A program made the position numbers and the translations under genes. This document shows, one piece after another, positions 16,236-25,053 of a stretch of 64,000 nucleotides of DNA. Source of the stretch: JAXDLW01 sp050998755 (GTDB taxonomy: Bacteria > Chloroflexota > Dormibacteria > DASZGP01); assembly GCA_050998755.1 (NCBI GenBank), contig JBPCPW010000045.1, positions 17,128-81,127 of the forward strand, given 5' to 3'. Below the pieces are notes generated by a model, which was not told where the DNA came from, ran no database searches, and was given only the letters and a program-made list of their open reading frames with translations. Position 1 is the stretch's first letter; each line of letters opens with the position of its first letter.

Positions 16236-17593
16236 GGGTCCACCTGGTGGGCATCGGCGGGGCCGCGATGAGCGCCCTGGCGCACCTTTACCTGGAACGG
16301 GGCGACGCCGTCAGCGGCTCGGACGCCACCAGCTCGCCGGTGACCGCGGCCCTGATCGTCGATGGCGCCCGGGTGGCGCTTGGGCACGATGCGGCGAACC
16401 TGGGGGACGCCGAGGTCCTGGTCACCTCGACGGCCATCAAAGAGGACAACCCCGAGCTCGTGGCGGCGCGGGCGCGCCGGCTCCGGGTCATCCACCGGGC
16501 GGTCGCCGCGGCGGAGCTGAGCGCGGGCCGCCGCGTGGTGGCGGTCGCCGGCACGCACGGCAAAACCACCACCACCACCATGACGGCCGCGGCGCTGAAC
16601 CACCTCGATCCCCTGGTGCTCAGTGGCGGACGACTCCCGGGCACCCTCTACAACTCCCGGCCGGGGCGCGGCAAGGTTGCGGTGGTCGAGGCCGACGAGA
16701 GCGACGGGTCGTTTCTCGAGTTGACCCCTGAGGTGGGGGTGGTGACCAACATCGAGGCCGACCACCTGGACCAGTACCGCGACCTGGAGGAGATCCACGG
16801 AGCCTTTGAGCGCTTCGCGGCGCGGGTCAGCTCCACGTTGGTGGCGTGCGTCGACGACGATGGCGCGCGCCGGCTGCTGCAGGTCGCGCCGTCGGATGTC
16901 ATTTCGTACGGGTTTGACCACGCCGACGTCCAGGGTGACGAATACCGCGCCGACGGCGAGGGATGCAGCTTCCGAGTGTGGTCGGCGTGGGGCAACGAGG
17001 AGGTTCGGCTGCCGGCGCCCGGCCGGCACAATGCCCGCAACGCCATGGCCGCGATCGCCGCCGGCGTGGCCCTTGGCCAACCTCTGCGGGTGATGCTCAC
17101 GGCGCTGGTAGCGGTTCGGCTGCCGGGGCGCCGGATGGAACTGGTGGCCGAGGTGAACGGCGCGCGGGTCTATGACGATTACGGCCACCACCCAACCGAG
17201 GTCCTGGCCACGCTGGCCGCGGCGCGGGAGACGTGCACCGGGCGCCTGCTCTGCGCCTTCCAGCCGCACCGCTTCAGCCGCCTCAAGGCGATGATGGACG
17301 GCTTCGCAATGGCCTTTGCCGAAGCCGATGAGGTGATCCTGCTACCGGTGTACGCCGCGGGCGAGGAGCCCATCCCCGGGGCCGATTCGGCAGCCCTGGC
17401 GGCGCGCATCCGCGCCCTCGACGACCGCCCGGTCACCGTGCTGAACTCGGTAGAGGCCCTCCCCGCGGAGCTGCGTGGGCGGCTGGCGGTGGGCGACGTG
17501 GCGGTCTGCATGGGCGCAGGAGACATCTACCAGGCCACCCGCACCCTGGCCGCGGACGCGGTCTCCCAACCGTCGACTGGCTTGGGGCAGTGA
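16232..17593 (+). CDS. murC: UDP-MurNAc-L-alanine ligase
   Basis: A 453-residue Mur ligase that attaches L-Ala to UDP-MurNAc. N-terminal HLVGIGGAAMSALA nucleotide fold, ATP loop VAGTHGKTTTTT (about residues 106-116), EADESDGSFL, and the C-terminal YDDYGHHPTEV. The usual MurC serine of GGIGMSG/A is partly changed (GGAAMSA), which is within family variation. Length normal. Four-base overlaps with murG and murB. Confidence 0.95.
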   Translation: MRVHLVGIGGAAMSALAHLYLERGDAVSGSDATSSPVTAALIVDGARVALGHDAANLGDAEVLVTSTAIKEDNPELVAARARRLRVIHRAVAAAELSAGRRVVAVAGTHGKTTTTTMTAAALNHLDPLVLSGGRLPGTLYNSRPGRGKVAVVEADESDGSFLELTPEVGVVTNIEADHLDQYRDLEEIHGAFERFAARVSSTLVACVDDDGARRLLQVAPSDVISYGFDHADVQGDEYRADGEGCSFRVWSAWGNEEVRLPAPGRHNARNAMAAIAAGVALGQPLRVMLTALVAVRLPGRRMELVAEVNGARVYDDYGHHPTEVLATLAAARETCTGRLLCAFQPHRFSRLKAMMDGFAMAFAEADEVILLPVYAAGEEPIPGADSAALAARIRALDDRPVTVLNSVEALPAELRGRLAVGDVAVCMGAGDIYQATRTLAADAVSQPSTGLGQ

Positions 17594-18525
17594 ATCGCGA
17601 GGCCTGGCTCAGCTCCCTGCACGGCGTTCAACGCGACCACCGTCTGGCGCCCCACACCACCTACCGCATCGGCGGTCCGGCGTCCTGGTACCTCGAGACC
17701 GAAGGCGGCTGGGAGGCCCTGGTTGCCGGGTGTCGCCAGCATGATGTTCCGCTCACCATCATGGGCAACGGCAGCAACTTGCTGATCGCCGACGCGGGTA
17801 TCGACGGCCTGGTGGTGCGCGCTGCGGACAGCTCGGTCACCATCGATGGGGCAGTGGTCAGCGCCGCGGCCGGGGCGCGTATGGTCAAGGTTGCGCAGGC
17901 GGCCGAGAAGGCGGGGTTGACGGGGTTCGAGTGGGCGCTGGGCATCCCCGGCATGGTGGGCGGGTCGATCCATAACAATGCCGGCTGTTTCGGCTCGGAC
18001 ATCGCCTCGACGGTCACCGCGGTCAGCGGCGTGACGGCCGAGGGTGGCGGCGTGGTGTGGCGGCTTGCCGACCTGACCTTCGATTACCGAACCTCCGCCC
18101 TGCGCCACGGTTCGCTGCAGGGCTCAGTGGTGGTGGCTGCGGAGTTCCAGTTGCGTCCCGGCGACCCCGCGGAGATCCGCGCCAGGATGGAGGAGATCGG
18201 CCAGGCACGGCATCGCAGTCAGCCCGTCAGCGGGCGCAGTACCGGGAGCGTATTCAAGAACCCCCCCGGCGACCACGCCGGCCGCCTGGTGGAGCAGGCG
18301 GGACTCAAAGGGCATCGGTTGGGTGGAGCCATGGTCAGCCGGGAGCATGCCAACTTCATCGTCAACGCCGGCGGGGCCCTGGCGGCGGAGATCGCCGCCC
18401 TGGTGTCCCTGGTCCAAAAAACGGTGGAGGAGAGGTCGGGAATTCGCCTGGAGCCCGAGATCCAGGCGCTGGGACGCTGGCCGGGAGGCGTGCCTGAAGC
18501 CTTTGTGACCGAGGTGGCGGCGTGA
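17590..18525 (+). CDS. murB: UDP-N-acetylenolpyruvoylglucosamine reductase
   Basis: A 311-residue FAD enzyme that reduces UDP-GlcNAc-enolpyruvate to UDP-MurNAc. The FAD motifs TTYRIGGPA and GNGSNLL are near residues 22 and 56; GIPGMVGGSIHNNAG near 118; the catalytic segment GSVFKNP contains the proton-donor serine; LEPEIQ holds the late glutamate. GTG start overlapping the murC stop. Confidence 0.95.
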   Translation: MNREAWLSSLHGVQRDHRLAPHTTYRIGGPASWYLETEGGWEALVAGCRQHDVPLTIMGNGSNLLIADAGIDGLVVRAADSSVTIDGAVVSAAAGARMVKVAQAAEKAGLTGFEWALGIPGMVGGSIHNNAGCFGSDIASTVTAVSGVTAEGGGVVWRLADLTFDYRTSALRHGSLQGSVVVAAEFQLRPGDPAEIRARMEEIGQARHRSQPVSGRSTGSVFKNPPGDHAGRLVEQAGLKGHRLGGAMVSREHANFIVNAGGALAAEIAALVSLVQKTVEERSGIRLEPEIQALGRWPGGVPEAFVTEVAA

Positions 18526-19448
18526 AGATCGCGGTCCTCGCCGGCGGAAACTCCGGCGAGCGGGAGATCTCCCTGCGATCGGGCAGGCAGGTGCTTGCGG
18601 CGCTGCGCGATCTCGGCCACGACGCCGAGCTGGTCGACTTTCGACGCGACGGGTTCCAGGAATTGCGCCACCTGGCGCCGGAGCTGGTTTTTCCAACGCT
18701 GCACGGACCGCAGGGCGAGGATGGGACGGCGGCGGCAGTGCTCGAACTGCTCGACATACCGTACGTGGGCTCGGGGGTCTTGGCCGGGGCGCTGGCGATG
18801 AACAAGGCCGCGGCCAAGCGGGTGATGATCGCCGAGGGCGTGCCGACGCCGAAATTCGACCTCATCACCACCGTCTCCGACCCCCGCGCCCAGCGCGGAG
18901 AACTTGTCGAGCGCCTGGGACTGCCCCTGGCGATCAAGCCCAACTCGGCGGGCTCGAGCCTGGGCTTCACCCTGGCGCGCGACCCCGACGCGGTCCTCGA
19001 TGGCGTATCCAGGGCGCTGCAGGTGGCCGGGCCGGACCACGCCGCGATCGTCGAGCAGGCCAAATTCGGCATCGAGGTGACGATCGGGATCATCGGCATC
19101 AACAGCCTGGAGGTCCTACCGTCAATCGAGATCGAGTACCGCGAGGGCGACTATGACTTCGAGGCCAAGTACACCGAGGGCATGAGCCACCATGTGATCC
19201 CGGCGCGCCTGCCGGTGGCCCAGGCCCGTCTGGCAAATGAGCTGGCGGTGCGCGCCCACCAGTTGATCGGGGCCCGTGGCCTCAGCCGGGTGGACATGAT
19301 CTGCGAGCCGTCAGGTGCGATCTGGGTACTCGAGGTCAATACCCTCCCCGGCATGACCGAGCTCAGCCTTTTCCCGGATGCCGCGCTGGCGGCGGGGATG
19401 AACTTCAGGCAGCTGGTCCAGCGCCTGGTTGAGGACGCTGTCGCATGA
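18522..19448 (+). CDS. ddl: D-alanine--D-alanine ligase
   Basis: A 308-residue ATP-grasp enzyme making D-Ala-D-Ala for MurF. LAGGNSGEREISLRSG at the N-terminus, FPTLHGPQGEDGT near residue 58, KPNSAGSSLGF for ATP binding and LEVNTLPGMTELSLFP for Mg binding at the C-terminus. Length is normal. GTG start overlapping murB by 4 bases; it overlaps ftsQ in the same way. Confidence 0.95.
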   Translation: MKIAVLAGGNSGEREISLRSGRQVLAALRDLGHDAELVDFRRDGFQELRHLAPELVFPTLHGPQGEDGTAAAVLELLDIPYVGSGVLAGALAMNKAAAKRVMIAEGVPTPKFDLITTVSDPRAQRGELVERLGLPLAIKPNSAGSSLGFTLARDPDAVLDGVSRALQVAGPDHAAIVEQAKFGIEVTIGIIGINSLEVLPSIEIEYREGDYDFEAKYTEGMSHHVIPARLPVAQARLANELAVRAHQLIGARGLSRVDMICEPSGAIWVLEVNTLPGMTELSLFPDAALAAGMNFRQLVQRLVEDAVA

Positions 19449-20425
19449 GGCAGGCGCGCAGGAAGCGGCCGGCCTCGCGGGCCGAGCCCGCCCCCCGTGA
19501 CCTCAGCCCGCGCAATGTCCGCGCCAAGGGCTCCGCCTCCCGGGCTCGCCGGCGCGCGTCCGTCCCTACGGCCCCGCGCCGTGGGCTCCAGCCGCGCCTG
19601 CTGCCCACTGAATTCCTGTCCCGCCTGGCCGGCACCTGGGCGCGGCCGGGTCTGCGTGTGCTGGTCCTGTGCGCCGAGGTGGGCACGGCCATCTGGCTGG
19701 TGACCAGCCCGGCCTTCGCCGCGCGCCAGGTCGACGTCAGCGGCGCGCACCACCTCTCCCGGGTCGAGGTCCTGGCCCGAGCCGGGCTGAACAACAGCCG
19801 GAATGTGTTCCTGATAACGCCTGAGAATGCCGAGAGCGAGCTACGCGCCGACCCCTACGTCAGGGCGGTGACGGTGACCACCTCGCTGCCGAATCGTGTG
19901 GAGGTCCTGGTCAATGAGTGGGAGCCTCTCGGGCTGGTTCACCGTGACGGCCGCGCGTACCTGCTCAACGCCGAGGGCACGGTTCTCAGCCCGGCGATCG
20001 GTGGGGTCGCCGTCGGATCGAGCGCCGGCGAACCGCACGTCGAGCTTTCATGGGCCGCCCCGGGCGGGATAAGGAGCGGCGAGCACGCCCTCTCCGGCCT
20101 GCTGCTCCAGGACCTCAAGAAGATCCAGGAGGCGTTCCCCGGGGTCTATGGCCTGACGATATCTGCCATCAGCCTGACCTCGGACCAGCAATTGACCATT
20201 GAGACCAAGGAAGGCCCCCGTATCCTGTTCGGCCAGATGGTGACCGCGGAACAGGTGAGCTCCCTGGAGGCCAAGCTGGGGTCCCTCAAGGCGCTGCGCG
20301 CCAAGGTGGACCTGGGCCATTCGAAACTGGACTACATAAACCTGATGAATCAGAACCAGCCGGTGACCCACACCATCCCCAGCCCTTCGCCAAGCCCGAA
20401 GCCCAGCCCCTCCCCCAAGAAATGA
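19445..20425 (+). CDS. ftsQ: Cell division protein FtsQ/DivIB
   Basis: A 326-residue bitopic protein: a strongly basic cytoplasmic tail (1-68), one membrane helix (about 70-92), then a POTRA domain starting at RQVDVSGAHHLSRVEVLARAGL and a beta domain. It links FtsL/FtsB and the septal synthase. The C-terminus ends in a Pro/Ser/Lys run (SPSPSPKPSPSPKK), likely disordered and possibly wall-interacting. Four-base overlaps on both sides. Confidence 0.9.
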   Translation: MRQARRKRPASRAEPAPRDLSPRNVRAKGSASRARRRASVPTAPRRGLQPRLLPTEFLSRLAGTWARPGLRVLVLCAEVGTAIWLVTSPAFAARQVDVSGAHHLSRVEVLARAGLNNSRNVFLITPENAESELRADPYVRAVTVTTSLPNRVEVLVNEWEPLGLVHRDGRAYLLNAEGTVLSPAIGGVAVGSSAGEPHVELSWAAPGGIRSGEHALSGLLLQDLKKIQEAFPGVYGLTISAISLTSDQQLTIETKEGPRILFGQMVTAEQVSSLEAKLGSLKALRAKVDLGHSKLDYINLMNQNQPVTHTIPSPSPSPKPSPSPKK

Positions 20426-20754
20426 TCCAGGTCCTGCTGGTCCTGCTCGCCGCGGTGCTGGGAATCGTGATTGCCTCGGTCACCAACCTTCAGATTCCGG
20501 TCACCTATTCGCGGTACACCGCGGTGATGCTGCTGGCCGCCCTCGATTCCATCTTCGGGGCGCTCAAGGCGTCCCTCAACGGTAGATACGAGAACACCGT
20601 CTTCCTCTCCGGCCTGCTCACCAACAGTGCCGTTGCCGGCGCCCTCACCTTCCTCGGCGACAAACTCGGGGTGGAGCTGTACTTTGCCGCGATCTTCGCC
20701 TTCGGCGTACGCATCTTCCAGAACATCGCGGTGATCAGGAGGCAGTTGCTTTGA
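20422..20754 (+). CDS. sbp: Small basic protein, DUF1290 (Sbp-like)
   Basis: A 110-residue membrane protein with three hydrophobic segments (about 1-20, 30-48, 65-100). YSRYTAVMLLAALDSIFGALKA and ENTVFLSGLLTNSAVAGALTFLGDKLGV match the DUF1290 'small basic protein' found between ftsQ/divIB and ftsA in Gram-positive dcw clusters. Function unknown. The ATG overlaps the ftsQ stop. Confidence 0.85.
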   Translation: MIQVLLVLLAAVLGIVIASVTNLQIPVTYSRYTAVMLLAALDSIFGALKASLNGRYENTVFLSGLLTNSAVAGALTFLGDKLGVELYFAAIFAFGVRIFQNIAVIRRQLL

Positions 20755-20782
20755 CCAGCGCCACGAGTGTCGTCCGTAGAAT
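20751..20782 (+). promoter_or_regulatory. Possible internal promoter for ftsA-ftsZ
   Basis: TTGACC (20751-20756) and TAGAAT (20777-20782) with a long 20-base spacer, 55 bases before ftsA. The good -10 is the main support. Confidence 0.35.
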
Positions 20783-20837
20783 CGCGGCGGAGTGGGAAGC
20801 TAATTCGATTGAGCAAGCGTCAAGTTGACCAAAGACC

Positions 20838-22082
20838 TTGAGTAAGAACGGGCGGATCGTGGGCCTGGACATCGGCAGCACCAAGGTCTGCTGCGTGATC
20901 GCCACCCAGCTTCCCGGGGCTCCGGACGACGAGATCAACGTGATCGGGGTCGGCGAAGTGCCCTCCGAGGGGCTGCGCAAGGGTGTCATCGTCAACCTCG
21001 ACAAAACGGTGCGTTCCATCGAGGCCGCGGTCAGCGCCGCCGAGCGCATGGCGGGCCACAAGGTGGACTCCGTCTTTGCCGGCCTGGCCGGGCAGCACAT
21101 GCGCTCGGTGAACAGCCGGGGTGTCGTCGCCGTGGCCAACAACGACCGCGAGATCACCCAGCGCGACGTGGATCGGGTCATAGAGGCCGCCCGCGCGGTC
21201 TCGATCTCCTCTGACGCCGAGGTCATCCACGTCATGCCTCGAGGCTTTATCGTCGATGGGCAGGAGGGGGTGCGCGAGGCGGTGGGGATGTCCGGGGCCC
21301 GCCTCGAGGTGGAGACGCACATCATCTCTGGCGCCACCACCGCGGTGCAGAACGTGGTCAAGGCGGTCCACGCTGCCGGCTACAACATCGACGACCTGGT
21401 GACCCAGTCGCTGGCCTCGGCCGAGGCCGTGCTCAACGACAACGAACTCGACCTCGGCGTAGCTGTGGCGGATATCGGCGGTGGCACCACCGACCTCGCC
21501 GTCTTCCAGGACGGCAGTGTCCTGCACACCGCGGTGATCCCCATAGGCGGTAACCACGTGACCAACGACCTGGCGATCGGGCTGCGCACCAGCCTCACCG
21601 ACGCCGAGTCGGCGAAGATCAACTACGGCCACGCCCTGCCCCAGCTGATCCCCAGGGACGAGATCATCGACATCCAGCCGATCGGGTCCGAGCGGGTCCA
21701 GGGCGTGCCCCGCGTTTACGTCAGCGAGATCATCCAGCCGCGGGCTGAGGAGATCATCCGCATGATCAAGGCCGAGCTGCAACGCACCGGCCAGGACGGG
21801 CTCCTGCCGGGGGGACTGGTGCTGACCGGCGGGGGCTCCAAGTTACTCGGTCTGCCCGAGCTGGCGTCGGAGATCCTCGACCTACCGGTGCGGGTCGGGG
21901 TGCCGCTCAATGTGCGAGGAATGTCCGACAAGGTTGCAGGACCATCTTTCGCAACGGCCGTGGGGCTGATAAAGTGGGGGGCCAAGCTCACAGGGCCGTC
22001 AATCTCGTCCGATGGAGCGCCTGCGGTGAACCTGCAGGACGCCTACCAGAGGGCAACCAGGTGGCTGCGTGACTTTTTCTGA
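20838..22082 (+). CDS. ftsA: Cell division actin homologue FtsA
   Basis: A 414-residue actin-fold ATPase tethering FtsZ to the membrane. GLDIGSTKVCCVIA (phosphate 1), the 1C domain after residue 85, ADIGGGTTDLAVF (phosphate 2), VLTGGGSKLLGLPELA (adenosine motif) and a C-terminal amphipathic helix (YQRATRWLRDFF) for membrane binding. TTG start; no good Shine-Dalgarno. The gap to ftsZ is 193 bases if ftsZ starts at 22276. Confidence 0.94.
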   Translation: MSKNGRIVGLDIGSTKVCCVIATQLPGAPDDEINVIGVGEVPSEGLRKGVIVNLDKTVRSIEAAVSAAERMAGHKVDSVFAGLAGQHMRSVNSRGVVAVANNDREITQRDVDRVIEAARAVSISSDAEVIHVMPRGFIVDGQEGVREAVGMSGARLEVETHIISGATTAVQNVVKAVHAAGYNIDDLVTQSLASAEAVLNDNELDLGVAVADIGGGTTDLAVFQDGSVLHTAVIPIGGNHVTNDLAIGLRTSLTDAESAKINYGHALPQLIPRDEIIDIQPIGSERVQGVPRVYVSEIIQPRAEEIIRMIKAELQRTGQDGLLPGGLVLTGGGSKLLGLPELASEILDLPVRVGVPLNVRGMSDKVAGPSFATAVGLIKWGAKLTGPSISSDGAPAVNLQDAYQRATRWLRDFF

Positions 22083-22275
22083 TTTCGACCGGCAGATGAG
22101 GCTCAAGGGCCTCGCCGGGCAGAGTCCCGAGGCGCGGGAGGCACAACTTAATCCGGGGGCGGAGGACAAACCGCCTACTGTTGACACGGATAACGTTGCG
22201 GAGGAAACCCCGCAGCGTACTTTCGAGACTCCTGGGACAGGGACGGTCCCAGAAGCCTCGGGCAAGGAGGACCCA
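22083..22275 (+). promoter_or_regulatory. ftsZ leader with hairpin
   Basis: If ftsZ starts at 22276 this is a 193-base leader. It holds a hairpin CTGGGAC (22232-22238) / GTCCCAG (22246-22252) and an AAGGAGG ribosome-binding site (22264-22270). It is open in the ftsZ frame from 22069, so it could instead encode an acidic N-terminal extension. Confidence 0.4.
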
Positions 22276-23403
22276 ATGGCCAGGGATATCGATCGGACCA
22301 TCGACGGGAACGCCCGGATCAAGGTGGTCGGTGTGGGCGGTGCAGGCGGCAACGCCGTCAACCGCATGATTCGCAGCAAGCTGCGCGGCGTCGAGTTCGT
22401 CGCCGTGAACACCGATCTGCAGGCGCTGGGCGCCTCTGAGGCGCATGTCAAGCTCAATATCGGCAAGAAGCTGACCCGCGGACTTGGTTCCGGCGGCGAC
22501 CCGACCAAAGGGCAGGAGGCCGCCGAGGAGTCCCGTCAGGAACTCACCGAGCTGCTCAAGGACTGCGACATGGTCTTCATCACCGCCGGCATGGGCGGCG
22601 GTACCGGCACCGGCGCGGCCCCGGTGGTCGCGGAGATCGCCCGCATGGCCGGCGCGCTGACCATCGGCGTGGTCACCAAGCCGTTCACCTTCGAGGGCGC
22701 TCGCCGCAAGCAGGCCGCCGAGGAGGGCATCAAGCGCCTCCACGACAAGGTGGACACCCTGATCACGGTGCCCAACCAGCGCCTGCTCGAGGTGGTCGAC
22801 AAGAAGACCCCGATGGCCGAGGCGTTCAAGATTGCCGACGACGTGCTCCGCCAGGGCGTACAGGGGATCTCCGACCTCATCGTTTTCCCCGGCCTGATCA
22901 ACCTGGACTTTGCCGACGTCAAGACCATCATGTCCAACCAGGGCGCGGCCCTGATGGGCATCGGCTTCGGGACTGGCGACAACCGGGCGGTCGACGCCGC
23001 CAAGAACGCCATCAGCAGTCCGCTGCTGGAGACCACCATCGAGGGTGCCAAGGGCATCCTGCTGAACATCACCGGTGGTCCCGACCTCTCGCTGGTGGAG
23101 GTCAACGAGGCGGCCAACCTGGTGCGCGACGCGGCCAAGGCCAAGGACGACAACCTCATCTTCGGCACCGTCATCGACGAGCGGATGCAGGGCGAGGTCA
23201 AGGTCACCGTTGTCGCCACCGGCTTCGGCATCGAGCGCGGCGGCCAGATGGACGCCTTCGAGCCCGAGGACGAGGCGCTGCCCGCCCGCCGTGAGCCAAC
23301 TTATGGGGCGCTGCCAGGCCGGGTCGAGCCGCTGGCCGAGCCCGCGCCGACCTTCGACAGCGAAGACCTCGACATCCCGGCGTTCTTGCGTAACCGCAGG
23401 TAG
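22276..23403 (+). CDS. ftsZ: Cell division protein FtsZ
   Basis: A 375-residue tubulin homologue forming the Z ring. GVGGAGGNAVNRMI, the tubulin signature GGGTGTGAAPVVAE, the T7/synergy segment NLDFADVKTIM, and a C-terminal tail ending DLDIPAFLRNRR that binds FtsA. The ATG at 22276 is chosen for its perfect AAGGAGG six bases upstream; the frame is open for 69 more codons to 22069, overlapping ftsA. It is the last gene of the cluster, followed by a strong terminator. Confidence 0.96.
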   Translation: MARDIDRTIDGNARIKVVGVGGAGGNAVNRMIRSKLRGVEFVAVNTDLQALGASEAHVKLNIGKKLTRGLGSGGDPTKGQEAAEESRQELTELLKDCDMVFITAGMGGGTGTGAAPVVAEIARMAGALTIGVVTKPFTFEGARRKQAAEEGIKRLHDKVDTLITVPNQRLLEVVDKKTPMAEAFKIADDVLRQGVQGISDLIVFPGLINLDFADVKTIMSNQGAALMGIGFGTGDNRAVDAAKNAISSPLLETTIEGAKGILLNITGGPDLSLVEVNEAANLVRDAAKAKDDNLIFGTVIDERMQGEVKVTVVATGFGIERGGQMDAFEPEDEALPARREPTYGALPGRVEPLAEPAPTFDSEDLDIPAFLRNRR

Positions 23404-23419
23404 GCCGAACGAGCTTCAG

Positions 23420-23451
23420 GAGCCGGGGCAGCTGCCCCGGCTCTTGCGTTT
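23420..23451 (+). terminator. Rho-independent terminator after ftsZ
   Basis: A perfect 10-bp stem GAGCCGGGGC / GCCCCGGCTC (23420-23429, 23434-23443) with an AGCT loop and a TTGCGTTT tail. It closes the dcw cluster. Confidence 0.85.
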
Positions 23452-23552
23452 AAGGTCGTCCGGACGGCCACCTTGGTCCGGTGCGCCCGCCGGCCGCACA
23501 CCCCGCCGCCAGCCATCTGATAGTCCCGGGGTTCACCCCCGGGAGCGCTGGG

Positions 23553-23558
23553 TAGGGT
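23553..23558 (+). promoter_or_regulatory. -10 box, leaderless
   Basis: TAGGGT six bases before the ATG at 23565. Confidence 0.4.
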
Positions 23559-23564
23559 TAGCGG

Positions 23565-24110
23565 ATGAGAGACCTGAGTCGCGGCGGCGGCCCGGTGACC
23601 GCCTCGGTTACCTTCGCGGGCCGCGCCGCGTTTAGCCGCGTCCTGCACGTTGACCTGCACCGCGCGGCGCAGCGGGTGAGCCTGACGGCGGCCCGAAACG
23701 TGGGCGACACCTCGCACGTCGTTGCCCGGGCAGCGGTGCGCTGGCTCGGGCTCTTTGTTCGCAACCTCGAGCTGGCGCTCTACTGGGGCATCGCCTGGGT
23801 GCTGCTGCACCTGCTGCTCGCCCTCCTGGGCGCCGATATCCTGGGGCACTACCGCCTGCCGTCCTCCCTGGTGCTGGCCCTCGAGGCAGTGCCGGGCATG
23901 ATGTTCGCGATTTCTGCTGCCCGCCTGGTGGTGGCGACGGCCCGGGTGCGGCAGGTCGATGTCTTCGCCGGCGCGCCCAACCCCCGGGCGCTGACCTCCG
24001 GGGAGGCGCCGCGGGGGTGGCTCCTGGTCCGGCTTCTGCAACCCACCGACCTCGACGTCCTGCTGGTCGTGGTCGCGGCCGCCGCCCTGGGGTGGCTGGC
24101 GGCCAGGTAA
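23565..24110 (+). CDS. Hypothetical membrane protein
   Basis: A 181-residue protein I do not recognise. The basic, soluble N-terminal 60 residues are followed by hydrophobic segments at about 62-88 (LFVRNLELALYWGIAWVLLHLLLALLG), 100-122 and a C-terminal helix (about 163-178). An arginine-rich stretch lies between the second and third helix. The start at 23565 is supported by a TAGGGT -10 box six bases upstream, after the dcw terminator. It lies upstream of nrdR in the same direction with a 70-base gap. Confidence 0.6.
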   Translation: MRDLSRGGGPVTASVTFAGRAAFSRVLHVDLHRAAQRVSLTAARNVGDTSHVVARAAVRWLGLFVRNLELALYWGIAWVLLHLLLALLGADILGHYRLPSSLVLALEAVPGMMFAISAARLVVATARVRQVDVFAGAPNPRALTSGEAPRGWLLVRLLQPTDLDVLLVVVAAAALGWLAAR

Positions 24111-24143
24111 CCCCTAAAAGCTGTGGTACGATCCGCGCGGAAT

Positions 24144-24155
24144 ACAACATGTTGT
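24144..24155 (+). promoter_or_regulatory. Palindrome upstream of nrdR
   Basis: ACAACATGTTGT, a perfect 12-bp palindrome 25 bases before the nrdR start. It is the size expected of half of a regulatory site or dimer operator, but it does not match the known NrdR-box consensus closely. Confidence 0.35.
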
Positions 24156-24180
24156 CTTTTTCCCCAGCTGAGCGCGCCTC

Positions 24181-24645
24181 ATGAAGTGCCCATATTGTGG
24201 TCACGAGGAACTCAAGGTAGTTGACTCCCGCGACTCGGACACCGGCGAGGCGATCCGGCGACGCCGCGAGTGTCTTGAGTGCACCAAGCGGTTCACCACC
24301 TACGAACGCGTGGAGAACATCCCCTTCTTCGTGATCAAAAAGGACGGTCGCCGCGAGGACTTCAACCGCCAGAAGCTCTTCGACGGCCTGATGACCGCCT
24401 GCGAGAAGCGAGACATATCGCCCAGCACGATTGAGGCGACCATCGACGAGATCGAGTCCGAACTGCGCAGCACCGGCAAGATGGAGATCCCCTCGCGCGA
24501 CATCGGGGAGCTGGTGATGGAGAAGCTGCGCAAGCTGGATGATGTGGCCTATGTCCGCTTCGCCTCGGTGTACCGGCAATTCCGTGACCTGACCGAGGTC
24601 AAGCGGGAGATCGACCAGCTGCTCTCCAAGCAGGGGGTCAGGTAG
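24181..24645 (+). CDS. nrdR: Transcriptional repressor NrdR
   Basis: A 154-residue repressor of ribonucleotide reductase genes that senses ATP/dATP. An N-terminal zinc ribbon with C3, C6 (MKCPYCG) and C31, C34 (CLECTKRFTTYE), then an ATP-cone domain starting at FFVIKKDGRREDFNRQKL (about residues 49-139). Full length. No reductase gene is nearby. Confidence 0.96.
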   Translation: MKCPYCGHEELKVVDSRDSDTGEAIRRRRECLECTKRFTTYERVENIPFFVIKKDGRREDFNRQKLFDGLMTACEKRDISPSTIEATIDEIESELRSTGKMEIPSRDIGELVMEKLRKLDDVAYVRFASVYRQFRDLTEVKREIDQLLSKQGVR

Positions 24646-24663
24646 GAGGGGTAGCTCCCCGCC

Positions 24664-25002
24664 TTAGTCCGACTTTTTCCAGCCCAGGTGCTTCCAGAAG
24701 AAGAGACCCTTCATCCCCAGGTGCTCCACGTCCATCTCGCGGAACTCCTGGTATTCATCTGCCTGCGCCTTCTCGACTGACAGATAGACGGCGCGGTCGG
24801 TGATCCGGTCGACGTCCGCCGCGGGCGCCAGGACATGCTTGCCTAGGACGCTGTGCTGGAAGACCACGCCGTGGAAGATGTCATCCTCGGGCAGCCCCGC
24901 GACCTCTGTGACGTGGCCCAGGTGGTCGCCGTTGGCGGCCAGCACGGGGACGCCCTGGACGATGGCGATCCACGCCAGGGGGGTTTCTTCCTGCTCACTC
25001 AT
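24664..25002 (-). CDS. PRC-barrel-like domain protein
   Basis: A 112-residue acidic soluble protein resembling the PRC-barrel fold: PVLAANGDHLGHVTEVAGLPEDDIFHGVVFQHS, then AADVDRITDRAVYLSVEKAQAD. The C-terminal segment KGLFFWKHLGWKKSD is aromatic and basic. The start at 25002 is chosen because the longer frame is a shadow of pgeF; a TACGCT -10 box lies 8 bases upstream. It is convergent with nrdR and divergent from pgeF. Function unknown. Confidence 0.75.
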   Translation of the reverse strand: MSEQEETPLAWIAIVQGVPVLAANGDHLGHVTEVAGLPEDDIFHGVVFQHSVLGKHVLAPAADVDRITDRAVYLSVEKAQADEYQEFREMDVEHLGMKGLFFWKHLGWKKSD

Positions 25003-25053
25003 GCACTGCAAGCGTAGCGCGGCGCGACGGGCACCGTGCGCGATTATTGGACG

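Noticed and set aside
22181..22208. TTGACA upstream of ftsZ as a promoter
   Set aside because: Perfect -35 but no acceptable -10 at 16-18 bases (GGAAAC, GAAACC, AAACCC).
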